Shown here piece by piece: positions 17,310-26,901 of a DNA stretch of 64,000 nt. The notes under the pieces are model-generated. The model worked only from the letters and a program-made list of their open reading frames with translations. It made no database searches and had not been told where the DNA came from. The position numbers and the translations under genes were made by a program. Numbering within the stretch: position 1 is the first letter of the stretch; each line of letters opens with the position of its first letter. Origin of the DNA: Photobacterium alginatilyticum (lineage in GTDB: Bacteria; Pseudomonadota; Gammaproteobacteria; Enterobacterales; Vibrionaceae); assembly GCF_009910675.1 (NCBI RefSeq), contig NZ_RSEJ01000028.1, positions 1 through 64,000 of the forward strand, in the 5' to 3' direction.

Positions 17310-17621
17310 TTACTTCATTTGCGCAAAATAAGCGGCAACATTGGCAATGTCGGTATCACTCAGCATCGAAGCCTGCGGCTGCATGACCGCAGCCATTCCA
17401 CCTGTGCGCTGCTTATTCTTATAAGCCTTAAGAGCACTAACCAGATACTGCTCGTTCTGGCCTTTCAGGTTCGGGTAACCCGGTATCATTGCGACACCGT
17501 TAACACCATGACACGCAGCACATACGGCGGCCTTTGCTTTACCGGCGGCGGCATCGCCAGCAGCCATTGAAGGGGCAGACATCACTGTCGCTAACATTGC
17601 AATTGCAAGAACTTTCTTCAT
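17310..17621 (-). CDS. Small periplasmic cytochrome c (class I, c553/c5-like)
   Basis: This 103-residue precursor has a signal peptide (residues 1-20, cleavage after SMA) and one haem-attachment motif CAACH (34-38). A C-terminal methionine region (QPQASMLSDTDIANVAAYFAQ) supplies the likely axial ligand. It is a soluble periplasmic electron carrier of about 8 kDa when mature. It sits downstream of tilS on the same strand with a 101-bp gap, and has its own terminator. Confidence 0.93.
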   Translation of the reverse strand: MKKVLAIAMLATVMSAPSMAAGDAAAGKAKAAVCAACHGVNGVAMIPGYPNLKGQNEQYLVSALKAYKNKQRTGGMAAVMQPQASMLSDTDIANVAAYFAQMK

Positions 17622-17722
17622 TGGGTCCTCTTATAATTCTGTATTATCCAAATACCCGGCCCAGATCAAACTGTCCTAAAAAAGCGAAAAGCAGGGTATT
17701 AGAGAATTGTGCACTGTTTGGC

Positions 17723-19042
17723 CTAACATTGCACATCAGATGCATCATTGTGCCACTCCAGGTCACAGTCCTGCCCGCTGAATGCCTCAACGACAAATAA
17801 TCCGGCAACAGCGGCAAGCTGGTCACCATAATAGATAAGCGGTGTTCGGCGACGGTTCCAACTCGGGACCCCGTATTCCTGAAATAACTTTTTCAGCTTT
17901 CGCTTGCCCACTCTGCCGACCGGCTTAACCTCGATGCCCTCGGGATCAAACCGGATAGACAGCACCTCTCCCTCTTTCGGCAAGCGCAACTGTCCCCCGG
18001 CAGTTTTGCGTACCGTCAATGAGCCTAAATTCTGCGGTAGCCTGCAGGGCTGATCCAATTGGCATTCTTGTTGCCAATCTTGAATATCCGGCCATTGCTC
18101 GACCAGATATAATCGCTGCCGAAAGCGCCTTACCTGCACTTGCTGCCAGCACAACTGCGGATTGGCATCAGCTTTGGCCTGTACAACCGTCTGCCAGATC
18201 TGATCGAGCTGAGCCTTGGAGGGCATCAGGATATTAAACAACCCAAGCCACTGCCGGATCAGCTGCTTGCCGACACGCTCGGATCCCAGTGCGGCGACCG
18301 ACAGACTTTGGTCAGCCCCTAGTGCCAGCTGAAGCTTCTCGTGCAGCAGCTCCTGCAACAAGGCATCCTGTTCACCACAAAGCTCCGCACTCCGGGCAAC
18401 GGCCTTGCGTATCCCCGGCCAACGACAGATCAACTGCGGTGTCACCTCGTGACGCAAAAAGTTACGGTCATAGCGGGTGTCCTGGTTGCTTTCGTCTTCA
18501 ACCCACTCCAGCTGATGTTGTTGCCCATAGCACTCAATCTCAGCCCGGCTAGAGGACAATAGCGGGCGTAAGTGCAATCCATCGGCAAACGGCGTGCCGG
18601 AAGCCATTGCCGCCAGCCCTGCCGGGCCACTGCCGCGCTTGAGTGCCAGCAATACGGTCTCAAGCTGATCATCGGCATGCTGGGCGGTTAACAGGATCCC
18701 CCCCGGACGTATATGCTTTCGCAGCGCCTGATAACGCTGCTCTCTGGCTTGCTGCTCGACACTCACCCGACTGCCTAGCGTCAGCTCAACACGCTCAACA
18801 CAGCACTCGATGCCCTCTTGGCGTGCCCACTCCAGACAGCGCTGGCTCCACACATCGGCATTCTGGCTGAGACCATGGTGAACATGCACCGCCAGACACT
18901 CATGTTGCGGGTTCAGATGCAGATACTGCCCCATCAGACGAAGCAATACGCGGGAATCCAGCCCACCACTCAGGGCCAAGACAAAATGTCGAGGGCTATC
19001 ACAGTAAGCCTGCAGGCTATTGGCTAGTCGGGAGTACAGCAT
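17723..19042 (-). CDS. tilS: tRNA(Ile)-lysidine synthetase
   Basis: This essential enzyme converts C34 of tRNA-Ile(CAU) to lysidine so that it reads AUA. The 439-residue protein has the ATP PP-loop SGGLDS (residues 25-30), a central TilS domain, and a C-terminal domain with GRVGKRKLKKLFQEYGVPSWNRRRTPLIYYGDQL-type residues. The start at 19042 is chosen because an upstream in-frame TTG at 19138 lies inside the accA terminator hairpin. It follows accA on the minus strand, as in E. coli. Confidence 0.94.
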   Translation of the reverse strand: MLYSRLANSLQAYCDSPRHFVLALSGGLDSRVLLRLMGQYLHLNPQHECLAVHVHHGLSQNADVWSQRCLEWARQEGIECCVERVELTLGSRVSVEQQAREQRYQALRKHIRPGGILLTAQHADDQLETVLLALKRGSGPAGLAAMASGTPFADGLHLRPLLSSSRAEIECYGQQHQLEWVEDESNQDTRYDRNFLRHEVTPQLICRWPGIRKAVARSAELCGEQDALLQELLHEKLQLALGADQSLSVAALGSERVGKQLIRQWLGLFNILMPSKAQLDQIWQTVVQAKADANPQLCWQQVQVRRFRQRLYLVEQWPDIQDWQQECQLDQPCRLPQNLGSLTVRKTAGGQLRLPKEGEVLSIRFDPEGIEVKPVGRVGKRKLKKLFQEYGVPSWNRRRTPLIYYGDQLAAVAGLFVVEAFSGQDCDLEWHNDASDVQC

Positions 19043-19123
19043 CTCTGGCAATCTCTTATCGAAGTCGATGAACTGGTCGTAGTATACCAAAGGCCTGCGA
19101 CGGTTAATTTTCTGATAGGCAAT

Positions 19124-19156
19124 AAAAAAGCGGGCCAACCGACGTTGACCCGCTCT
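19124..19156 (-). terminator. Rho-independent terminator of accA
   Basis: Minus-strand AGCGGGTCAAC and GTTGGCCCGCT pair around GTCG, followed by TTTTTT. It lies 22 bp after the accA stop and ends the long minus-strand essential gene array. Confidence 0.85.
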
Positions 19157-19177
19157 AAAATCGTGCCCGGCACGTAC

Positions 19178-20137
19178 TTAGCAGTAACCGTAGCTCATCA
19201 GGCGCTGGTAACGACGCTCCAGCAGCGCTTCTGTATCCAAGGCTTCCAGATCATTCAGGGTTGCCAAAATCTGTGCTTTCAGCGTGGCCGCCATCTCAGC
19301 AACATCACGGTGCGCGCCACCCAATGGCTCTTCGATGATGTTGTCGATCAGCTCTAGCTCTTTCAGACGCTCGGCTGTCATACCCATCGCTTCTGCGGCC
19401 TGAGGGGCCTTGTCAGAATCACGCCACAGGATTGAGGCACACCCTTCCGGAGAAATCACCGAGTAAGTCGAGTACTGCAGCATATTGACGCAGTCACCAA
19501 CACCGATAGCCAGTGCGCCGCCTGAACCGCCTTCACCGACAACATTACAGATAACTGGTACCGTCAGACCGGCCATCTCTTTCAGGTTGGTTGCAATCGC
19601 TTCAGACTGACCGCGCTCTTCCGCGCCAACGCCCGGATAAGCACCTGCAGTGTCGATAAAGGTGATGATAGGCATCTTGAAACGCTCAGCCATCTTCATC
19701 AAACGCAGTGCCTTGCGGTAGCCTTCTGGTTTTGGCATACCAAAGTTACGCTTCACCTTTTCTTTGGTTTCGCGACCTTTCTGGTGACCAATGATCATTA
19801 CCGGACGGCCATCAAGACGGGCAATACCGCCAACCAACGCCTTATCATCGGCAAACGCACGGTCACCCGCCAATTCGTCGAACTCTGTGAACATATGTTC
19901 AACGTAATCAAAAGTATACGGACGCTGTGGGTGACGGGCTAACTGAGCAACCTGCCATGCACCAAGATCACCAAAGATTTTCTTGGTCAGCTCCAGGCTT
20001 TTCTTTTCCAGCTGTTCAATTTCTTTATCTAGATCAACCGATTCTGACTCATCACGACGCGACACATCACGCAGTGCTTCAATTTTCGCTTCAAGTTCAG
20101 CAACTGGCTGTTCAAACTCAAGGAAGTTCAGGCTCAT
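19178..20137 (-). CDS. accA: Acetyl-CoA carboxylase carboxyltransferase subunit alpha
   Basis: This subunit pairs with AccD to transfer carboxyl from biotin to acetyl-CoA, the first step of fatty acid synthesis. The 319 residues equal the E. coli length. The N-terminal MSLNFLEFEQPVAELE and the crotonase-like core with RFKMPIITFIDTAGAYPG and GEGGSGGALAIGVGD are diagnostic. It is the last gene of the lpx-dnaE-accA array, 58 bp after dnaE. Confidence 0.98.
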   Translation of the reverse strand: MSLNFLEFEQPVAELEAKIEALRDVSRRDESESVDLDKEIEQLEKKSLELTKKIFGDLGAWQVAQLARHPQRPYTFDYVEHMFTEFDELAGDRAFADDKALVGGIARLDGRPVMIIGHQKGRETKEKVKRNFGMPKPEGYRKALRLMKMAERFKMPIITFIDTAGAYPGVGAEERGQSEAIATNLKEMAGLTVPVICNVVGEGGSGGALAIGVGDCVNMLQYSTYSVISPEGCASILWRDSDKAPQAAEAMGMTAERLKELELIDNIIEEPLGGAHRDVAEMAATLKAQILATLNDLEALDTEALLERRYQRLMSYGYC

Positions 20138-20195
20138 ACCACTTCAATCCTTTTGCTCACAATTAGTAATATCTCTTTAATAACTGTGGGCTATA

Positions 20196-23100
20196 TTAAT
20201 TAAACTCAAGCTCTACTTGCTTATCACCCAGCAATACTTTGAGATCGGTGATTAACTGATCTGCCGGGGTTACACGCCACTCAGTCCCGAGGGTCAACTT
20301 GGCACGTGCATTCGAGCGCTGATAGTACACATTTACCGGTACAGTACCTGCACGGTGTGGCTCCAGCACCTGGCTGAAGCGTTCAAAAAACTGTTCATCA
20401 ATTTGCCTCTCTGTCACAGAGATAGCAAGTCCTCGCAAGTGCTTTTCTCTTGCTTCTGAGATATCTAACACTTCTCGGCCCGACATTTTAAGGCCACCGT
20501 TAAAATCATCAAAGCTGACCTGTCCGGAAACCACGACGATTCTATCTTTTTCAAGCAGATCAATATACTTTTCAAGTGGCTCTGAGAACAACATCACTTC
20601 CATCCGACCGCTGCGATCGTCCAATGTCATCAGGCCAATCCGGGTTCCTCGCTTGGTGGTCATAACGCGAGCTGCGATCACCAAGCCTGCCACGGTCACG
20701 ACTTTGTCACGCCCTGTCGGGTGGGCATCTTTCAGACGCCAGGTTGTATAGTGTTTCAGCTCCGGCACATAGGTGTTAATTGGGTGGCCCGTCAGGTACA
20801 GGCCTAAGGTATCACGCTCCCCTTCCAGCCAGACTTTTTCCGGCCACTCAGGAATGTTGGCATAGGCATGCTCTACCTCTTCCGGTGCCGCCGTCAACAC
20901 CCCGAACATATCCGTCTGGCCGAAGGCTTCGGCCTGGTGATGCTGGCTGGCCGCCTTGATCGCATCATCCAGCGTAGCCATCATGGCAGCACGGTTAGGT
21001 CCTAGTCGATCCATGGCGCCGGATTTAATCAGCTTCTCCAGTACCCGCTTGTTGACCTTCTTGGTATCGATACGGGCACAAAAATCAAACAGGTCCTTGA
21101 AGTGGCCGTCTTTCTCTCGTGCCTCGATGATATTCTCAATCGGGCCTTCACCGACCCCTTTCACCGCACCGATACCGTAGACGATTGCGCCATTTTCATC
21201 GACATTGAAACGGTAGAGGCCTTTGTTGACATCCGGTGGCAACAGCTTCAGCTTCATCCGGTGACACTCATCCACCAGGCCGACGATTTTATCGGTGTTA
21301 TCCATATCTGCGGTCATTACCGCCGCCATGAATTCTGCCGGGTAATGCGCCTTTAGCCACAGCGTCTGATACGACACCAATGCATAGGCTGCGGAGTGGG
21401 ATTTGTTAAAACCATAACCGGCAAATTTTTCAACCAGGTCAAAGATCTTCATCGCCAACTCGCCGTCGACGCCGTTCTTCACCGCCCCTTCTTCAAAGGT
21501 GGCTCGCTGCTTGGCCATTTCTTCCGGCTTTTTCTTACCCATCGCACGACGGAGCATATCCGCGCCACCCAGGGTATAGCCAGACAGCACCTGGGCGATC
21601 TGCATCACCTGTTCCTGGTACAGGATAATGCCGTAGGTCGGTTCCAGAATCTCTTTCAGAGACTCATGCTGCCACTTTTCATCCGGGTAAGAGACGGCCT
21701 CGCGGCCATGTTTACGGTCGATAAAGTTATCTACCATACCCGATTGCAGCGGTCCCGGACGGAACAGGGCTACCAGTGCGATCATATCTTCGAAGCAGTC
21801 AGGCTGCAGACGCTTGATCAGATCTTTCATCCCTCGGGATTCAAGCTGGAATACCGCGGTAGACTCCGAGCGCTGCAGCATCGCAAACGACTTGGGATCG
21901 TCCATCGGGATCGCCGCGATATTCACCGCCTCCTCGCCCTTGGCCTTCAGCCGCGGGTTAATCATCCCCAGAGCCCAGTCAATAATGGTCAGCGTTCGCA
22001 GTCCCAGGAAGTCAAACTTAACCAGACCGGCTGTTTCGACGTCATTTTTATCGAACTGGGTAACCGGGTTGCCCCCTTCGGCATCGCAGTACAGCGGCGC
22101 AAAGTCGGTGATTGTGGTTGGCGATATCACAACCCCACCGGCGTGCTTACCGGCGTTTCGGGTTACCCCCTCGAGGATCCGGCACATATCAATCAGATCT
22201 TTGACTTCCTCGTCGGCCTCGTAGACCTGGCCGAGCTGCGGTTCGGCATCAAAGGCCTTTGCCAGCGTCATTCCGGGCTCTGCCGGAACCAGCTTGGAGA
22301 TCCGGTCGACAAAACCGTACGGGTGCCCCAGTACACGGCCGACGTCGCGGATAACCGCCTTCGCCGCCATGGTGCCGAAAGTAATGATCTGCGATACCGC
22401 ATCGCGGCCGTACATTTCCGCCACGTGGTCAATAACCAGATCACGCTTGTCCATACAGAAGTCGATATCGAAATCGGGCATGGAGACACGTTCCGGGTTC
22501 AGGAATCGTTCGAACAGCAGGTCGAACTCCAGCGGATCCAGATCGGTAATATCAAGGGCATAGGCCACCAGCGAACCGGCACCGGAACCCCGCCCCGGCC
22601 CTACCGGTACCCCGTTATCCTTCGACCACTGGATGAACTCCATCACGATCAGGAAGTAGCCGGGGAATCCCATCTGGTTGATCACTTTCAGCTCGATATC
22701 CAGACGCTCGTCGTATTCCGGGCGGCGTTTGGCCCGCTCTTCCTCGTCCGGGAAGAGGAAGGCCAGGCGGCGCTCCAGGCCTTCCTGCGATTCCTTGATC
22801 AGGAAGTCCTCGATGGTCATTTCACCGGTCGGGAAATTCGGCAGGAAGTATTCGCCCAGACGTACCGTCACATTACAGCGCTTGGCAATTTCGACGCTGT
22901 TTTCAAGCGCTTCAGGAATGTCCGAGAACAGCTCGCACATTTCCTCTTCGCTGCGCAGATACTGCTGCGCACTATACAGTTTAGGGCGGTTAGGATCCGC
23001 CATGGTATAGCCGTCATGGATCGCAACGCGAATTTCATGGGCATCAAACTGATCTTCGGACAGCAACCTGACATCGTTGGTTGCCACGACCGGCAACTCT

Positions 23101-23675
23101 GCCTGCTCGGCCAACTCTACCGCGAAATGCAGGTAAGCATCTTCATCGGGGCGACCGGTGCGGACCAATTCAAGATAGTAGCTATCCGGGAAGTGGGTCT
23201 GATAAAACGCAACGCAGCGCTCAACCATCAGCTGGTTGCCTTTGAGCAATGCCTTGCCGACATCACCAGTTTTACCGCCAGAGAGCAGGATCAGCCCTTT
23301 CTTGTGCTCAATCAGCCACTCTTTGTCCATCACGGGTAAATGCTGGACATGACCACGCTGATAGGCTTTGGAAATCAGCATCGTCAGGTTCTGGTAGCCA
23401 TCATTATCTGCTGCCAGTATGGTCAGATCCGCCAGCTCCTCGCCCATCTCCTCAGACTGGACCTTGAAGTCTGCGCCGATAATCGGCTTCACGCCTGCAC
23501 CATGGGCTGCAAAGTAGAATTTCACCAAACCACACAGGTTGGTAAAGTCGGTCAACGCCATTGCCGGCATCCCCATTGCCGCGACTTTTTTTACCAGCGG
23601 TGGGACCTTGGACAGACCGTCCACCATTGAGAAATCACTGTGGACACGTAGATGAATAAAGCGAGGTTCAGCCAT
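20196..23675 (-). CDS. dnaE: DNA polymerase III subunit alpha
   Basis: This is the replicative polymerase catalytic subunit. At 1159 residues it matches E. coli (1160). The N-terminal PHP domain begins FIHLRVHSDFSMVDG, and the catalytic aspartates are in PDFDIDF near residue 400. GRGSGAGSLVAYAL and the fingers region follow. A helix-hairpin-helix, an OB-fold (VVTVAGLVIAARVMTTKRGTR) and the C-terminal tau-binding domain end the chain. It follows rnhB with a 136-bp gap and precedes accA. Confidence 0.99.
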   Translation of the reverse strand: MAEPRFIHLRVHSDFSMVDGLSKVPPLVKKVAAMGMPAMALTDFTNLCGLVKFYFAAHGAGVKPIIGADFKVQSEEMGEELADLTILAADNDGYQNLTMLISKAYQRGHVQHLPVMDKEWLIEHKKGLILLSGGKTGDVGKALLKGNQLMVERCVAFYQTHFPDSYYLELVRTGRPDEDAYLHFAVELAEQAELPVVATNDVRLLSEDQFDAHEIRVAIHDGYTMADPNRPKLYSAQQYLRSEEEMCELFSDIPEALENSVEIAKRCNVTVRLGEYFLPNFPTGEMTIEDFLIKESQEGLERRLAFLFPDEEERAKRRPEYDERLDIELKVINQMGFPGYFLIVMEFIQWSKDNGVPVGPGRGSGAGSLVAYALDITDLDPLEFDLLFERFLNPERVSMPDFDIDFCMDKRDLVIDHVAEMYGRDAVSQIITFGTMAAKAVIRDVGRVLGHPYGFVDRISKLVPAEPGMTLAKAFDAEPQLGQVYEADEEVKDLIDMCRILEGVTRNAGKHAGGVVISPTTITDFAPLYCDAEGGNPVTQFDKNDVETAGLVKFDFLGLRTLTIIDWALGMINPRLKAKGEEAVNIAAIPMDDPKSFAMLQRSESTAVFQLESRGMKDLIKRLQPDCFEDMIALVALFRPGPLQSGMVDNFIDRKHGREAVSYPDEKWQHESLKEILEPTYGIILYQEQVMQIAQVLSGYTLGGADMLRRAMGKKKPEEMAKQRATFEEGAVKNGVDGELAMKIFDLVEKFAGYGFNKSHSAAYALVSYQTLWLKAHYPAEFMAAVMTADMDNTDKIVGLVDECHRMKLKLLPPDVNKGLYRFNVDENGAIVYGIGAVKGVGEGPIENIIEAREKDGHFKDLFDFCARIDTKKVNKRVLEKLIKSGAMDRLGPNRAAMMATLDDAIKAASQHHQAEAFGQTDMFGVLTAAPEEVEHAYANIPEWPEKVWLEGERDTLGLYLTGHPINTYVPELKHYTTWRLKDAHPTGRDKVVTVAGLVIAARVMTTKRGTRIGLMTLDDRSGRMEVMLFSEPLEKYIDLLEKDRIVVVSGQVSFDDFNGGLKMSGREVLDISEAREKHLRGLAISVTERQIDEQFFERFSQVLEPHRAGTVPVNVYYQRSNARAKLTLGTEWRVTPADQLITDLKVLLGDKQVELEFN

Positions 23676-23811
23676 GACTAACCAGATTTGATGTGTTCTT
23701 GATAATTAAGCGAGGATTATAGCTCAAAGAGCCAGAATCATCACCGAATGTGGCCTAACGATTGAGGCTATGCTCATTAGGCCAGCAACATGAAGCTACC
23801 CTAGAATAAAA

Positions 23812-24417
23812 TCAATCAATACCCAGGATCCGTTTTACCGGCTTGAAGCTCTTACGGTGTTGCTCGATTGCACCCAGCTTCTCCAGCGCTTCAAAGTGTG
23901 CCTTGGTCGGGTAGCCCTTATGTTTGGCAAACCCATAGCCCGGGTACTGGGCATCCAGCGATTCCATTTCCCGATCCCGGGTGACCTTGGCCAGGATGGA
24001 AGCCGCACTGATTTCAGCAACCCGCAAATCGCCTTTCACAACCGCCTGCGCCGCCATCGGCAATTCCGGCACTTTGTTGCCATCAACCAGCACGTAATCA
24101 GGCTGCGTGGCAAGACCGGCAACCGCACGCTGCATCGCCACCATGGTGGCCTGCAAAATATTCAGCTGGTCAATTTCCTCTGGCTCGCAACGACCCAGCG
24201 ACCACGCCAGTGCCTTCTCTTTGATTTCGTCGAACAAGAGATTACGCTTCTTTTCGCTCAGCTTTTTCGAGTCCGTCAGCCCTTGTATCGGGTTATTCGG
24301 ATCCAGGATCACCGCGGCGGTGACCACGGCGCCGACCAGCGGGCCTCGGCCGACTTCATCAACGCCGGCAATCAGGTTGGCCTGCGGGTACTCAAAAGGT
24401 TCTAAAATGGTTGCCAT
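23812..24417 (-). CDS. rnhB: Ribonuclease HII
   Basis: This enzyme removes misincorporated ribonucleotides and degrades RNA in RNA:DNA hybrids. The 201-residue protein has the catalytic DEVGRGPLVG motif (Asp20, Glu21), the second aspartate in VLVDGNK, and the type 2 RNase H end motif YPGYGFAKHKGYPTKAH. Its start codon abuts the lpxB stop (adjacent bases 24417/24418), implying translational coupling. Confidence 0.97.
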   Translation of the reverse strand: MATILEPFEYPQANLIAGVDEVGRGPLVGAVVTAAVILDPNNPIQGLTDSKKLSEKKRNLLFDEIKEKALAWSLGRCEPEEIDQLNILQATMVAMQRAVAGLATQPDYVLVDGNKVPELPMAAQAVVKGDLRVAEISAASILAKVTRDREMESLDAQYPGYGFAKHKGYPTKAHFEALEKLGAIEQHRKSFKPVKRILGID

Positions 24418-25557
24418 TTATCTATCTATCAGTTTCAGGACAGCGGTGGCTGCCTGCTTATCCGCATCACACTTGATAAGTTGATGCAGACGGGTAAATT
24501 CATTCATCAGCTCGCTATTATCCGAGCCAAGGAAGCGTTCGACTTCAGCACTGAGCTTCTCGGGTGTACAGTCATCCTGCAGCAGCTCCGGCACCAGCTC
24601 GCGATCAGCCAGAATATTGGCCAGCGAGACATACTTGGTTTTCAACATCCGCTTTGCCAGCCAGGCTGTCAGCGGTTTGACCTTGTAACCGACGACCATC
24701 GGACGCTTGACCAGCATACACTCTAGCGCCACAGTGCCCGACGCCAGCAATACCGCATCAGAAGCCGTCATCACATTTCGCGCCGTATCATCAACCAGCA
24801 CAAAATCCAGCTCCGGTGCTGTCTCCTGCCACGCCTGTTCGAACTGCTCACGGCGCTTCTGGTTCACCAGCGCAACAACAAAGCCCAAGTCCGGGTGCTT
24901 CTGCTTCAGCAAACGGCAGGTTTCAATAAACGGTGCCGCCAGCATCCCCATTTCACTGCCACGGCTACCCGGCAATACCGCCAGCCAGCGTTTGTTGCTA
25001 TCGAGGTTAAGCAGCTCCCTGGCTGCCTGCTGATCCGTCTGCAACGGAATAGCATCTGCCATCGTATGACCAACAAACTCGCAGGGGACATTGAACTTGT
25101 CGTAAAAGGCCTTCTCAAACGGCAGGAAGGCCAACACCAGGTTGGTTGCCGCTTCGATTTTGAAAATTCGCTTCTGGCGCCAGGCCCATACTGACGGACT
25201 GACATAATGAACCGTCTTGATCCCGCGCTGTTTAAGATCCAGCTCAAGGCGTAAATTAAAATCCGGGGCATCGATGCCGACAAACACGTCCGGCGGGTTG
25301 TCGGTAAAGTACTTCACCAGCTCCGCCTTCACCTTAAACAGGCGTGGCAGACGTCCCAAGACCTCGACAATCCCCATGACCGCCAGCTCTTCCATGTCAA
25401 ACAGCGTTTCACACCCTTCGGCCTGCATACGCGGGCCGGCAATGCCGACAAACTCGGCATCCGGGTATTGCTCTCTGACAGCCTGAATAAAACCGGCACC
25501 TAAAATATCGCCGGAGATTTCCCCGGCGACAATTCCTATTCGAAGTGGCTTCGTCAT
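24418..25557 (-). CDS. lpxB: Lipid-A-disaccharide synthase
   Basis: This peripheral membrane GT19 glycosyltransferase joins UDP-2,3-diacylglucosamine and lipid X to make the lipid A disaccharide. The 379-residue protein begins RIGIVAGEISGDILGAGFI and includes HYVSPSVWAWRQKRI and the nucleotide-binding LLASGTVALECML region. It is separated from lpxA by 2 bp and directly followed by rnhB. Confidence 0.97.
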   Translation of the reverse strand: MTKPLRIGIVAGEISGDILGAGFIQAVREQYPDAEFVGIAGPRMQAEGCETLFDMEELAVMGIVEVLGRLPRLFKVKAELVKYFTDNPPDVFVGIDAPDFNLRLELDLKQRGIKTVHYVSPSVWAWRQKRIFKIEAATNLVLAFLPFEKAFYDKFNVPCEFVGHTMADAIPLQTDQQAARELLNLDSNKRWLAVLPGSRGSEMGMLAAPFIETCRLLKQKHPDLGFVVALVNQKRREQFEQAWQETAPELDFVLVDDTARNVMTASDAVLLASGTVALECMLVKRPMVVGYKVKPLTAWLAKRMLKTKYVSLANILADRELVPELLQDDCTPEKLSAEVERFLGSDNSELMNEFTRLHQLIKCDADKQAATAVLKLIDR

Positions 25558-25559
25558 AA

Positions 25560-26348
25560 TTAGCGAATAATACCGCGTGTTGAATTTTCGAAGAACTCGG
25601 TAAACAGCTCGACAGCCTTATGCTCCTTGGCCATCTCTTCAATAACCGGCTTCACTTCAGCCAGGGTCTTGCCCGAACGGTACAGCTCTTTGTACACCGC
25701 GCGGATAGCACGGATTTCGGCTTTCTCGAAACCGCGACGCTTCAGGCCTTCGACATTAATGCCGAACGGTGCACAGTGGTTACCCTGTGCCATCACGTAT
25801 GGAGGTACGTCCTGAACCACAATCGAACCGCCGCCCAGCATACAGTGAGCACCAATCGTACAGAACTGGTGGATTGCCGTAATACCGCCAATAATCGCGT
25901 GGTCACCGATGGTCACATGACCTGCCAGCGTCGCGTTGTTGGCAAAAATACAGCGATCGCCAATCACACAGTCATGGGCAACATGCACATTTACCATGAA
26001 CAGGTTGTCGTTACCCACCTTGGTGATGCCGTTATCCTGAACAGTACCACGGTGCATCTGCACGCTCTCGCGGATAGTATTGCGATCACCAATCTCAAGG
26101 CGGGTCGGCTCACCGGCGTATTTCAGATCCTGACACTCTTCGCCAATAGACGCGAACTGAAAAATTCGGTTCTCGCGGCCAATTGTCGTCGGGCCTTTGA
26201 TCACGACGTGAGACATGACTTCAGTGCCCTCGCCGATTTCGACATCCGCACCGATATAACTGAAAGGACCAACTTTAACATTGGCGCTAATCTTAACGCC
26301 TTCTTCGATAATCGCCGAAGGGTGAATTTGTGCCGTTTCGTGAATCAT
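25560..26348 (-). CDS. lpxA: UDP-N-acetylglucosamine acyltransferase
   Basis: This cytoplasmic trimeric left-handed beta-helix enzyme performs the first step of lipid A synthesis. The 262-residue protein begins MIHETAQIHPSAIIEEG, shows hexapeptide repeats to about residue 190, and includes the catalytic histidine in NVHVAHDCVIGD. The ATG at 26348 overlaps the fabZ stop (TGATG), which together with the family N-terminus rejects a start 21 bp upstream. E. coli LpxA also has 262 residues. Confidence 0.97.
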   Translation of the reverse strand: MIHETAQIHPSAIIEEGVKISANVKVGPFSYIGADVEIGEGTEVMSHVVIKGPTTIGRENRIFQFASIGEECQDLKYAGEPTRLEIGDRNTIRESVQMHRGTVQDNGITKVGNDNLFMVNVHVAHDCVIGDRCIFANNATLAGHVTIGDHAIIGGITAIHQFCTIGAHCMLGGGSIVVQDVPPYVMAQGNHCAPFGINVEGLKRRGFEKAEIRAIRAVYKELYRSGKTLAEVKPVIEEMAKEHKAVELFTEFFENSTRGIIR

Positions 26349-26800
26349 CAGAACTCTCGTCTTGCGCATTTTAGCTCAGCAGAGCACACCACACCGCCGT
26401 CAACTTTTGCTACACCATTGAACATAGCAATACCGCGGCGCTCTTTCAGAAATTCAACCTCAATCACCAGCTGATCACCCGGTACAACCGGTTTGCGAAA
26501 CTTCGCATTATCGATGCTGGCAAAGTAGTACAGCTCATTTTCAGCCGGTGCACCAAAGGTCTTAAATGCCAGCAGGCCTGTTGCCTGGGCCATTGCTTCG
26601 AGGATCATCACGCCAGGGAAAATCGGCATCTTTGGAAAATGACCGGTAAACTGAGGCTCGTTCACAGATACATTCTTAATCGCAGTTAGCGTTTTGCCTT
26701 CTTCGTAATCTGTTACACGATCAATCATCAGAAACGGGTAACGGTGTGGAAGAAGCTCTTGAATCTCTGTGATATTTAGCGTTTTGTTCTCGCTAGTCAA
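26348..26800 (-). CDS. fabZ: 3-hydroxyacyl-ACP dehydratase
   Basis: This hot-dog fold enzyme dehydrates beta-hydroxyacyl-ACP in fatty acid elongation. It competes with LpxA/LpxD for hydroxymyristoyl-ACP, which fits its place between lpxD and lpxA. The 150-residue protein has LLPHRYPFLMIDRV and the catalytic His/Glu block GHFPKMPIFPGVMILEAMAQ. A hairpin-like sequence lies in the 101-bp gap after lpxD (about 26847-26876). Its stop overlaps lpxA. Confidence 0.97.
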   Translation of the reverse strand: MTSENKTLNITEIQELLPHRYPFLMIDRVTDYEEGKTLTAIKNVSVNEPQFTGHFPKMPIFPGVMILEAMAQATGLLAFKTFGAPAENELYYFASIDNAKFRKPVVPGDQLVIEVEFLKERRGIAMFNGVAKVDGGVVCSAELKCARREF

Positions 26801-26901
26801 AACTGAATTCCTGTCTAAGTAAGTTTAAAATACTGTATAATTTTAACGCAAAACGGCCTACACGGAGTGCAGGCCTGTTTCAGCGATGAAATCGGCAGCA
26901 A

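Noticed and set aside
19043..19138. An upstream TTG start extending tilS by 32 codons
   Set aside because: The TTG and following codons lie in the accA terminator hairpin and its T tract; the family N-terminus begins near ATG 19042.
21396..23339. A 647-codon open frame on the plus strand opposite dnaE
   Set aside because: It lies wholly antisense to the well-conserved dnaE, has no family features or ribosome site, and is explained by the codon use of dnaE.
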